From positions 62,001 to 126,000 of the forward strand of contig JAHCIO010000007.1 in NCBI GenBank assembly GCA_026129185.1: 64,000 nt of DNA. Reading direction: 5' to 3'. Positions 1 through 7,082 of the stretch are shown here, in pieces. Numbering within the stretch: the stretch's first letter is position 1; each line of letters starts with the position of its first letter. A program made the position numbers and the translations under genes. The notes under the pieces are model-generated. The model worked only from the letters and a program-made list of their open reading frames with translations. It made no database searches and was not told the DNA's origin. This DNA is from Promineifilum sp019695075. Its GTDB lineage: Bacteria > Chloroflexota > Anaerolineae > Promineifilales > Promineifilaceae.

Positions 1-708
1 CCGTCGGCCCTGCGCTACTACGAGGCCGAGGGCCTGCTGCGGCCCAGCGACCGCACCGAGGCCGGCTACCGCCTCTACGCCCCGGAGAGCGCCGACACCG
101 TCCGCCTCATCCAGCGGGCGCAGCGGCTGGGCTTCTCGCTGGCCGAGATTCGCGGGCTGCTGGCCGCCTGGCGCAGCGGCGACCTGGATAACGCCGAGTT
201 GCTGGCCACGGCCGAAGCCCGCTACCTGGCCCTGGAGCGGCAGGTCACCGAATTGCGCGTCCAGCAGCACGAGTTGGAGCTATTCCTGCAAGACCTGCGC
301 GGCCCGGACGCCGAAGCCGCCCAGACCGCCTTCGGCCGCCTCGTTGACCGCATCTGCGCCAATCCCTCGGCCGAGCCGCCCAGCCACACCGTCCTCGACT
401 GGTTGTCGGCCTATGCCGAGTGCCCCCTGAGCGGCCCGGCGGCCAACGCCGTGCTGGCCCCCCTGCGCGGCCGCCACGTCCACATCTGGCGCGAGGACGA
501 GAGCTACCACATCCTCGTCGTCGGCCACGACCCCGCCGTGGCCCGCGCCCTCGGCGAGTTGGCCCGGCTGGAGGCCGATTGCAGCGCCCACCCCGGCAAC
601 GGCCCGCAACTGGCCGACAGCGACGAAGGCCACCTGCTCATCGCCCGCGGCCCCAACGCCTTCATCCTCGCTCGCCTCTTCCTGGCCCTCGAAGAAGAAA
701 CCCCTTGA
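1..708 (+). CDS. MerR-family transcriptional regulator, 5' truncated by the window edge
   Basis: An open frame runs from base 1 to a TGA at 706-708. The first residues give the MerR winged-helix signature (LRYYEAEGLL, then a GYRLY motif), so only a few N-terminal residues are missing. A coiled-coil dimerisation helix follows (ALERQVTELRVQQHELELFLQDL). The C-terminal part of about 140 residues is longer than in small metal-sensing MerR proteins and has a few scattered cysteines. I do not recognise its ligand. The next gene on the same strand is a Zn/Cd-type P1B ATPase, so control of metal efflux is a reasonable inference. The dispersed repeat at 736-804 separates the two genes. Confidence 0.85.
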   Translation, partial: PSALRYYEAEGLLRPSDRTEAGYRLYAPESADTVRLIQRAQRLGFSLAEIRGLLAAWRSGDLDNAELLATAEARYLALERQVTELRVQQHELELFLQDLRGPDAEAAQTAFGRLVDRICANPSAEPPSHTVLDWLSAYAECPLSGPAANAVLAPLRGRHVHIWREDESYHILVVGHDPAVARALGELARLEADCSAHPGNGPQLADSDEGHLLIARGPNAFILARLFLALEEETP

Positions 709-735
709 CTTTCAACCCCACTTGAAGGCGTACAA

Positions 736-804
736 TCAATTAGGAATTACGAATTCAGAACGCTGGTTCCGGTTCTTCATTCCTAATTCCTAATTCCTAA
801 TTGA
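736..804. repeat. Octamer-based palindromic repeat (TTCCTAAT type)
   Basis: Positions 736-749 and 791-804 form a perfect 14-bp inverted repeat. The right side consists of more than three tandem copies of the octamer TTCCTAAT. The element fills nearly the whole gap between the MerR gene and the ATPase start. The same octamer recurs inside the coding region at 58246-58288. Confidence 0.75.
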
Positions 805-813
805 GTGCTTTCG

Positions 814-3078
814 ATGGTTGAACAACGCTTCCAAATAACGGGCATGGATTGTGCCAATTGCGCCCAGACCGTTCGCAAGGGCGTGGCCGGGCTGCCGGAC
901 GTCGATTCGGCCGAACTGAACTTCACCACCGGCACGCTGTGCGTCCGCGGGTCGGCCCCGGCCGAGCGCGTCGTCGCCCGCGTGCGCGAGTTGGGCTACG
1001 ACGTGGAAGACGGCCGGGGGGCGGGAGCGCCGGGGAGCAGGGGAGCAGGGGAGCAGGGGAGCACCGCAAGCCTAGAACTCTCCCCCGCTCCCCCGCTCCC
1101 CCGCTCCCCGGCCCCCCTGCTCTCTTACTTCTGGGGGCGCGGCGACACCCGCGCCGCGCTCATCGCCGCGCTGCTGGTGTTGCCGGGGCTGATCTTCGAC
1201 GAGCTATTGCCGGGGCTGGGCATCGCCTCGCCCGTCTTCGCCGGCATGGCCGTGCTGGCCATGATCATCGCCGGCTGGCCCATCGCCCGCAGCGCCGTGC
1301 GCGCCCTGCGCGTCAACCGCGAGATCACCATCAACCTGCTCATGACCATCGCCGCCATCGGCGCGGTCGTCATCGGGGCCTACACCGAGGCCGGGCTGGT
1401 CATGGTGCTCTTCGCCCTGGGTGAGGCGCTGGAGGGCTACACCGCCGGCCGCGCCCGCGAGACCATCCGCAGCCTGTCGGCCCTGGCCCCGGCCGAGGCC
1501 ACGCGGCTGCACGACGGCGGCGAGACGCGCGTGCCCGTGGCCGCGCTGCGCGTCGGCGACCGCCTGGCCATCCGCCCCGGCGAGCGGCTGCCGATGGACG
1601 GCCGCGTCCTGGCCGGCGCGTCGGCCGTCGATCAGGCCCCCATCACCGGCGAGAGCCGCCCGGTGGACAAAGCCCCTGGCGACGAGGTCTTCGCCGGCAG
1701 CGTCAACGGCCCCGGCGCGCTGGAGATCGAAGTCACCCACCTGGCCGAGGACACGACCATCAGCCGCATGATCCGCCTGGTGGCCGAGGCGCAGGAGAGC
1801 CGCGCCCCGGCGCAGCGCTTCGTCGATCGCTTCGCCCGCGTCTACACGCCGGCGGTCATCGTCATCGCTCTGCTGGTGGCCATCGTGCCGCCGCTGCTGT
1901 TCGACGCGCCCTTCTGGAACCCCACGAGCGTTGACGGCGTCAGCGCCCACGGCTGGCTCTACCGTGCCCTGGCGCTGCTGGTCGTCGCCTGCCCCTGCGC
2001 GCTGGTCATCAGCACGCCGGTGACGCTCATCAGCGCCATCAGCAACGCCGCCCGCCACGGCATCCTCTTCAAGGGCGGCGCGGCGCTGGAGGAACTCAGC
2101 CGCGTGCGGGCGATGGCCTTCGACAAGACAGGCACGATCACCCGCGGCGAGCCGGCCGTCGTCGCCGTCCGCGCCGCCGCGTGCGTCGAGCCGGCGGCGA
2201 CCTGCGCCCCGTGCGACGATCTGGTGGCCCTGGCCGCGGCCGTCGAGCGGCGCAGCGAGCACCCGCTGGCCGGGGCTGTGCTGGCCGAGGCCGAGGCGCG
2301 CGGCGTCGCCGGGCGCTACCCGGCCGGCGAAGGCGTGGCCGCGCTGGCCGGGCGGGGCATCACCGGCCGCGTGGATGGCCGGACGGTCACCGTTGGCAGC
2401 CACGCCTGGTTCGACGACGCCATCGACCACCTGCCCCACTGCGACGACATCCGCGCCGCCGACGCCGCCGGCTACACGACCATGCTGGTCAGCAGCGACG
2501 ACGCCTACCGCGGCTACATCGCCCTGGCCGACGCGACGCGGGCCGGCAGCCGTGTCGCGCTGGCCGAACTGGCCGCGCAGGGCATCCGGCCGCTGGTGAT
2601 GCTGACCGGCGACCACGCCGCCACGGCCGAGCGCATCGCCGCCGAAGTCGGTCTGACCGACGTGCGCGCCGGGCTGCTGCCGGCCGATAAGGTCGCCGCC
2701 GTCGAGGCGTTGCGGGCGGAGCATGGCGGCGTGGCCATGATCGGCGACGGCATCAACGACACGCCGGCGCTGGCCGCGGCCTCGGTCGGCGTGGCCATGG
2801 GGCGCGCGCCGCAAGCGCTGGAGACGGCCGACATCGCCTTGCTGGGCGACGACCTGCGCCAGTTGCCGTTTGCCGTCCGGCTGGCCCGCGCGGCCATGCG
2901 CACGGTGCGCGTCAACGTCGCCGTGAGCATCGGCATCAAGCTGGTGTTCTTCGTCCTGGTGCTGTTGGGGTCGGGCAGCATGTGGCTGGCCGTCCTGGCC
3001 GACGTGGGCACGTCGCTGCTGGTGACGGCTAATGGGATGCGGCTGCTGCGCTGGCCGCGGCCGGTAACCGGGTCATGA
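814..3078 (+). CDS. zntA: Heavy-metal P1B-type ATPase, ZntA/CadA-like (Zn2+/Cd2+/Pb2+ export)
   Basis: This is a cytoplasmic-membrane metal-export ATPase of about 754 residues. An N-terminal HMA domain carries the GMDCANC metal site. The core has the TGES actuator motif, CPC in the ion-binding helix (VVACPCALVIS), the phosphorylated Asp in DKTGTITRG, the HP motif (SEHPLAG) and the hinge GDGIND. A Lys in the next-to-last helix and the ADVGTSLLV Asp in the last helix are the PIB-2 (Zn/Cd/Pb) signature. A Cys-rich stretch (CVEPAATCAPC) follows the phosphorylation site and is unusual. An in-frame palindromic repeat separates the HMA domain from the first membrane helix. The ATG at 814 was preferred over a GTG at 805; neither has a clear ribosome site. 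Confidence 0.93.
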   Translation: MVEQRFQITGMDCANCAQTVRKGVAGLPDVDSAELNFTTGTLCVRGSAPAERVVARVRELGYDVEDGRGAGAPGSRGAGEQGSTASLELSPAPPLPRSPAPLLSYFWGRGDTRAALIAALLVLPGLIFDELLPGLGIASPVFAGMAVLAMIIAGWPIARSAVRALRVNREITINLLMTIAAIGAVVIGAYTEAGLVMVLFALGEALEGYTAGRARETIRSLSALAPAEATRLHDGGETRVPVAALRVGDRLAIRPGERLPMDGRVLAGASAVDQAPITGESRPVDKAPGDEVFAGSVNGPGALEIEVTHLAEDTTISRMIRLVAEAQESRAPAQRFVDRFARVYTPAVIVIALLVAIVPPLLFDAPFWNPTSVDGVSAHGWLYRALALLVVACPCALVISTPVTLISAISNAARHGILFKGGAALEELSRVRAMAFDKTGTITRGEPAVVAVRAAACVEPAATCAPCDDLVALAAAVERRSEHPLAGAVLAEAEARGVAGRYPAGEGVAALAGRGITGRVDGRTVTVGSHAWFDDAIDHLPHCDDIRAADAAGYTTMLVSSDDAYRGYIALADATRAGSRVALAELAAQGIRPLVMLTGDHAATAERIAAEVGLTDVRAGLLPADKVAAVEALRAEHGGVAMIGDGINDTPALAAASVGVAMGRAPQALETADIALLGDDLRQLPFAVRLARAAMRTVRVNVAVSIGIKLVFFVLVLLGSGSMWLAVLADVGTSLLVTANGMRLLRWPRPVTGS
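1027..1112. repeat. In-frame palindromic repeat (GGGGAGCA octamers) inside the P1B ATPase gene
   Basis: Bases 1029-1054 hold tandem GGGGAGCA octamers. They are mirrored by 1087-1112 as an inverted copy with about 24 of 26 matches. The element is translated in frame as a Gly/Ser-rich then Pro-rich linker that ends in APPLPRSPAPLL. That same dodecapeptide is encoded by the repeat at 58776-58815 in an unrelated protein. Confidence 0.8.
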
Positions 3079-3079
3079 G

Positions 3080-3440
3080 CGCGTTGAGCCGGCTGAGCCT
3101 TTTCGATCCCATCATTGCTGAAAACGCACGTAGCTGGCCCTGCGGGTAAGAGTCGCTTCGGGCAACTGTCGCTAGATGCAGTTGCCCTACGTGTTCAATC
3201 AGTGGGCGCACTTTCTAGCTCGAGCGAGGGTGGTTGCTCGCTCACAACTCTTTGCTCGGCGACCCGGTTCATTAGCTCTTCGACCGTTACCGACTGTTCT
3301 TGAGGGCAGATCGTCAGTGTTCGATGGCCGGTCTTGGCCCGCGAACAACGCTGGCGCATAGGACAGGGCAAGCAGCCTTCGGCCCGGAAAGCAAAGGTGC
3401 GGTTCGGTGTGCTGGACGGCTGGCTCCAGACGCCTAGCGG
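3080..3440 (-). pseudogene. Decayed IS1182-family transposase C-terminus
   Basis: Read on the minus strand, bases around 3270-3420 encode a block FAFRAEGCLPCPMRQRCSRA, followed by KTGHRTLTICPQEQ. This resembles the Cys-rich C-terminal region of IS1182/DDE transposases (CPxRxxCTRAKxGPRxLTLRPxEQ). Further downstream, fragments such as TRRASYVRFQQ and MMGSKRLSRLNAL match the family's terminal motifs (RRARYVGLAKTHLQHVM...NLxRLNAW). They lie in different frames and are separated by a stop. No full ORF or clear terminal repeats remain. The alignment is from memory of the family, so the call is moderate. Confidence 0.5.
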
Positions 3441-3509
3441 AGTCCGCATCCTCAGATGCGGGCGGGGCGAGCGGGGCGAGGCGCATCTGAGGATGCGCAC
3501 TACGCTGGC
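3432..3509. repeat. Inverted repeat with GC-rich centre
   Basis: Bases 3445-3460 and 3482-3497 are a perfect 16-bp inverted repeat, and each arm is itself close to palindromic (CGCATC-CTCA-GATGCG). Imperfect outer arms extend it to about 3432-3509. It lies in the 480-base interval 3079-3558, which otherwise holds only the transposase remnant. Confidence 0.7.
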
Positions 3510-3558
3510 TGACGCAGGTTCACGTCAGGATATTTGTTGACCTCTCGTTTAGCCGCGT

Positions 3559-4788
3559 TCAATTGGGCGGTTGAAGCTGGAAGCTATCGAGGATGTGGCG
3601 GAGCGCGGCGTCGCATTGGGCCTGGAACGTGGCCTGTGTCGCGGCGTCCGCGCCGCTGGGCGTGCGGCACTGAAAGCCGAGCGAGTACCAGTACTCTTCT
3701 CCCTGAATGTATATAGCCGTGTTTGTGGTTCTCTCATACCCCGTCTCGGCCTCATCTTGATAGCGAAGCCACATGGGAACAGCGCGATCCGGCAGTTGCT
3801 CATAGCCTGTCCGGTCGGGGCCGTCAGCCGGCAGGAAGTTGCCCCACGGACTGGCCGAGAATCTCAGCCCCATGACCCCATTCGGTATAGTACAGCCGCG
3901 CGGCTGCGTCAGTAAGACGGGATCGGTGAGAAACTCGACTTGATCCGGTGTCGGACGCTCCTCTTCGTACCATTCCGCCGGAACCTCAAAAGCGTAACCG
4001 TAGTAGGCATTGCTCACCGCCTGCCACGCGCCGGATAGAGCAATGGGCGCGGCCGGTAAAGCGCACGCGCCGAAAGACCACGACAGCCGTTCCCACACGT
4101 CCTGACACGCGGCCTCCAGGGCCGTCCGGGCGGCAGCGTCGCTGTGTGCTGGGAAGAGACAACCTAGCTCCAGGACGTACCAATAGGGCGGCCGCGCGAT
4201 CGTGTAGCTCAGCCGCCGGTCGAAGGGCGCGGCCGCCTCGTCCCCAAAGGTCTGCGCCGCCACCTCCTGGCCCAAGGGGGTCTTGCGCCGCAGACCGCCG
4301 GGCGGGGGGAAGAGCAAGCCGGTGTCTTCCCTGACCACGACCGAGAGGGCCATTAAGATCTCTTGTAGAGAGATCGAATGGCTGGCAAGCAGTTGGCCCG
4401 CATCCTCGTGGTTGGCCCAAACTTGCCGGAATAATGTGCCTTCCTGCTGGTCGGTCATCTGCGCGGTGACATCATGCCAGCCTATGGGCGCGGCCCATCC
4501 GACGCCCAGCTCTACGTTGGTTAGATGCTGGGTTTCCAGGGCAACTGGTGTGGGCGTGGCCGATTGCCCGGTGGCGGTAGGCGACGGGGCAGCCGTCGAG
4601 GATGCGGGAATCGCAGTTGTGGATGGCGCTAAGCTCGCCAGGGCAGAGGGTGGGCGTGTACTTTCCGGCGATGACGATGTTGTAGTGTCGTTGCTGGGTT
4701 CAATTGTTGCCGTTGCCGTGGACGGTATACAGCCGCTCAATAGGATCAAGCCTACCAGGCCAAAGACTACAAGCATCTTATGCGACAC
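3559..4788 (-). CDS. Putative lipoprotein with two related tandem domains, function unknown
   Basis: The protein has 409 residues. A signal peptide ends in the lipobox LLSGC, so lipidation by Lgt and surface anchoring are likely. A Ser/Thr/Pro-rich linker runs to about residue 85. Two similar halves follow. The first starts with VGWAAPIGWHDV and ends near CQDVWERLSWSF. The second starts with YGYAFEVPAEWYEE and ends near CDAALRHILDSFQ. Each half has a Tyr/Trp-rich strand pattern and one late Cys, which suggests an internal duplication. I do not recognise the family. The domain pattern resembles small secreted folds that follow Thr/Pro-rich linkers in Chloroflexota. Confidence 0.8.
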   Translation of the reverse strand: MSHKMLVVFGLVGLILLSGCIPSTATATIEPSNDTTTSSSPESTRPPSALASLAPSTTAIPASSTAAPSPTATGQSATPTPVALETQHLTNVELGVGWAAPIGWHDVTAQMTDQQEGTLFRQVWANHEDAGQLLASHSISLQEILMALSVVVREDTGLLFPPPGGLRRKTPLGQEVAAQTFGDEAAAPFDRRLSYTIARPPYWYVLELGCLFPAHSDAAARTALEAACQDVWERLSWSFGACALPAAPIALSGAWQAVSNAYYGYAFEVPAEWYEEERPTPDQVEFLTDPVLLTQPRGCTIPNGVMGLRFSASPWGNFLPADGPDRTGYEQLPDRAVPMWLRYQDEAETGYERTTNTAIYIQGEEYWYSLGFQCRTPSGADAATQATFQAQCDAALRHILDSFQLQPPN

Positions 4789-4907
4789 GGCAACCCCTCA
4801 TTAACCAGAGAAACCGCTTGGAATTGACACAATCTCTGAGCGCATAGGTCTCGGTCTTCAGAGAGTTGAGGCCGTGACGGTTGTGTCAGGTACAAATGGG
4901 TTCTCTA

Positions 4908-5357
4908 TTAGAGTGCTGTCAGGAGATACCTCACGCGCTGAATAAACTCTCCAGGGGTCAATACAGAGATGTCCTGGCGCCCAGGCCGATAATGGCGTAC
5001 ATTGAAGGTGACAAGTAGCGGACACTCATGTTGAATGGCTGCGACGAGGATTGGCAAATCCTTGCGATCGGCCAGACCGCTATACGGGGCTACCTGTGCG
5101 GCATTCGGTATGGGCACAACAGTCAGACACCGAGCGACCAATAATCGAAAAGCTGGCAACTTAGCCGGAAGCTTAACGGCCAGATTGCGCTCAACCTCAA
5201 CGATAGCCTGTTCTGAGGTCAAGGCGTCAATGAGCGTTATCTCGGCCATGCGCAGGATAGTGAGGCTGGCTCCATATTCTGATGAAGATGCCGACCCGGC
5301 GCAAAGTACATCGGCATCGACAAATAGACGTGGTTTGGTCGGCTTACTCGTCGCCAT
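4908..5357 (-). CDS. PIN-domain toxin-like ribonuclease
   Basis: This 149-residue protein starts KPRLFVDADVL, which supplies the first acidic residue(s) of a PIN fold. A central conserved Glu (EQAIVEVERNL) and late acidic residues (ADRKDLPILVAA, then LLVTFNVRHY) follow. PIN toxins usually cleave RNA with Mg2+. The start overlaps the end of the upstream AbrB-type gene by 14 bases, the usual antitoxin-toxin arrangement. The canonical NxDxF-like ending is replaced by NVRHY, so catalytic competence is not certain. Confidence 0.8.
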   Translation of the reverse strand: MATSKPTKPRLFVDADVLCAGSASSSEYGASLTILRMAEITLIDALTSEQAIVEVERNLAVKLPAKLPAFRLLVARCLTVVPIPNAAQVAPYSGLADRKDLPILVAAIQHECPLLVTFNVRHYRPGRQDISVLTPGEFIQRVRYLLTAL

Positions 5358-5613
5358 AAATCTCAGCGACGTAGCGAACCCGCTCTTCCCTGAGTGCGCG
5401 CAGTAACTCGGCCGTGTCCAGTCCCGCTTCTATACGTGCTTGCTCGATCTCCCGTGCCAATTCAGGAACCATCGGCACCATCGGCGTTAACACAAAAATA
5501 CCATCGAGGTCAATGATGCGGAATGTGTCGCCAGGCTCGATCTGATAGCGTTCCCGCAACTCAGATGGCAATGTGAAATTGCCACGTTGACGAATCTGTA
5601 CTGTTACTTCCAT
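5344..5613 (-). CDS. AbrB/MazE-type swapped-hairpin antitoxin
   Basis: This 89-residue protein has an N-terminal AbrB-like beta-hairpin domain (VQIRQRGNFTLPSELRERYQIEPGDTFRI), which binds DNA. A C-terminal helix (LREERVRYVAEIYGDE) probably wraps the PIN toxin. The ATG at 5613 was chosen because the domain starts right after it; the frame runs 20 codons further upstream without motif content. It shares an operon with the PIN gene and probably represses its own promoter at 5673-5700. Confidence 0.8.
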   Translation of the reverse strand: MEVTVQIRQRGNFTLPSELRERYQIEPGDTFRIIDLDGIFVLTPMVPMVPELAREIEQARIEAGLDTAELLRALREERVRYVAEIYGDE

Positions 5614-5672
5614 ATGTTCGTACTCTTGAGGCGATATCTGAAGTTCAGCAACATCAGAATTTCTGCATCTCA

Positions 5673-5700
5673 AGTATAAGGATTATTAGACTAGAATCAA
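5673..5700 (-). promoter_or_regulatory. Sigma70-like promoter of the AbrB/PIN toxin-antitoxin operon
   Basis: On the minus strand TTGATT is followed by 16 bases and TATACT. The -35 box overlaps the last codons of the response-regulator gene. The transcript would start near 5666, giving a leader of about 50 bases before the antitoxin ATG. Confidence 0.5.
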
Positions 5701-6407
5701 GCCCCCGACCGAAAGCTATACCCCACCCCCCGCTCGGCAATAATGTAGTCGGGGTTGTTGGGGTCGCGCTCGATCTTCCCGCGCAGCCGGTGGACGTGGA
5801 CGTGCAGCCGGTCTTCCTTGGCCTCTTGCAGCGGCCAGATGCGGCCGAGCAAGAAGTCGGTCGTCACAATGCGGCCGGCGTTGCGCACCAGGATGTAGAG
5901 CAGCTTCGTCTCCGTCGGCGTCAATGACACCGGCAGGCCGTCCACCAGCGCCTCGCGCAGCGGGAAGTTGATCAGCAGCCGGTCGTCGATGCGCGTCGTC
6001 GAGTCGAGCGTGTAGGTGTAGTCCTCCATGCGCGCCAGCACGCGGCGCACGCGGGCCACCAACTCCGGCGGGTTGAACGGCTTGACGATGTAATCCTCGG
6101 CGTGCTCTTCCAACCCCTCGACGATGGTCTCCTCCGTGTTGACCGCCGTCAGCATGATCACCGGCACGTCGCTGAACTCGTGGATCGTGCGGCAGAACTC
6201 GAAGCCGCTCATCTCCGGCATGTGGTAATCGACGATGGCCAGGTGGGGCAGGCCGTAGCGGGTGATGAGCTTCAGCGCTTCCGGGCCGGAGATGGCCGTC
6301 GAGACGGTGTAGCCCGCCCCCTCCAGTGTATGCTGGACGATGCGCAGGGTGTAGGCGCTGTCGTCAACGACCATGATGCGTTGTGTTTCGGGAGTCGATT
6401 CGAGCAT
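5697..6407 (-). CDS. OmpR/PhoB-family response regulator
   Basis: This cytoplasmic two-component regulator has 236 residues. The receiver domain has the acidic pair in MVVDDS, phospho-acceptor D60 (IVDYHMPEMSG), T87 and K109 (IVKPF). A winged-helix DNA-binding domain follows (SLTPTETKLLYILVRNAGRIV, then DRLHVHVHRLRGKIE and GVGYSF). The ATG at 6407 places the receiver domain at the N-terminus. The frame is open to 6545, but that extension has no recognisable content. No histidine kinase is adjacent, so it is an orphan in this window. It is divergent from the nuo genes. Confidence 0.9.
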   Translation of the reverse strand: MLESTPETQRIMVVDDSAYTLRIVQHTLEGAGYTVSTAISGPEALKLITRYGLPHLAIVDYHMPEMSGFEFCRTIHEFSDVPVIMLTAVNTEETIVEGLEEHAEDYIVKPFNPPELVARVRRVLARMEDYTYTLDSTTRIDDRLLINFPLREALVDGLPVSLTPTETKLLYILVRNAGRIVTTDFLLGRIWPLQEAKEDRLHVHVHRLRGKIERDPNNPDYIIAERGVGYSFRSGA

Positions 6408-6549
6408 GGCGGGATTTGTCCGAATGGTATTGTCGCCCAAGGGCGCGATGGCGCTTATGGTAAACCAAGTCGCTCCCTTTGGCCAACCGGTGCGCCCCAT
6501 TTTTAGGAAGCGCCCGGCCACCGCGGCCAGAGATGAGACGCGCATTAGC

Positions 6550-6577
6550 TTGCGCTATTCCCCGCCTGTGCTATAAA
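6550..6577 (+). promoter_or_regulatory. Promoter of the nuoA-N gene cluster
   Basis: TTGCGC, a 16-base spacer and TATAAA, with an upstream TGC giving an extended -10. Transcription would start about 48 bases before nuoA. A purine-rich ribosome site (AAGAGGAAGAGAG) lies just ahead of the GTG start. Confidence 0.55.
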
Positions 6578-6631
6578 AGAAACGAATTTCACAATCACGC
6601 TCCGCAAGCTTGAAGAGGAAGAGAGATCACC

Positions 6632-6988
6632 GTGCTGGCTGAATGGCAATACATCGGCATTTTCGTGGCCCTGTCGCCCATATTCCCGCTGGCCCCCGTT
6701 GTGCTTAACCGCCTGTTGGGGCCGCACCGGCCGAACCCGATCAAGCAGCAGACGTATGAGTGCGGCATCGAGACGGTCGGCGACACCTGGATTCAGTTCA
6801 AGGTTCAGTACTATATCTACGCGCTCGTCTTCGTCGTCTTTGACATCGAAGCGGTGTTCTTGTTCCCCATCGCCGCGGCCTTCGGCCAGCTGGACCTCTT
6901 CGCCATCGGCGCGGCGGTCCTGTTCATCTTCCTGCTGACCGACGGCCTCGTCTACGCCTGGAGCCGCGGCGTACTGGAGTGGGTCTAG
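6632..6988 (+). CDS. nuoA: NADH-quinone oxidoreductase subunit A
   Basis: NuoA is a three-helix membrane subunit at the junction of the membrane and peripheral arms of complex I. The 118-residue protein has the family motif KQQTYECGIETVG in the flexible loop after helix 1 and VVFDIEAVFLFP in helix 2, with the conserved Asp-Glu pair. The GTG start at 6632 is supported by a purine-rich ribosome site. In most bacteria nuoB follows directly. Here nuoH follows after 94 bases, so the peripheral-arm genes are missing from the cluster. Confidence 0.96.
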   Translation: MLAEWQYIGIFVALSPIFPLAPVVLNRLLGPHRPNPIKQQTYECGIETVGDTWIQFKVQYYIYALVFVVFDIEAVFLFPIAAAFGQLDLFAIGAAVLFIFLLTDGLVYAWSRGVLEWV

Positions 6989-7082
6989 CTGCCCACAGTC
7001 CGACATTGACAGGAGGAATAGCCCGCATCCCAGGCCCACCCAGCCTGCCGCTGTCGCCTGAGATGCCGGAGGCGCAACTGCC

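Noticed and set aside
1204..2814. 536-codon open frame opposite the metal ATPase
   Set aside because: It is an antisense shadow of a well-supported gene in GC-rich DNA. Its translation is Arg/Gly/Asp-rich with no motif.
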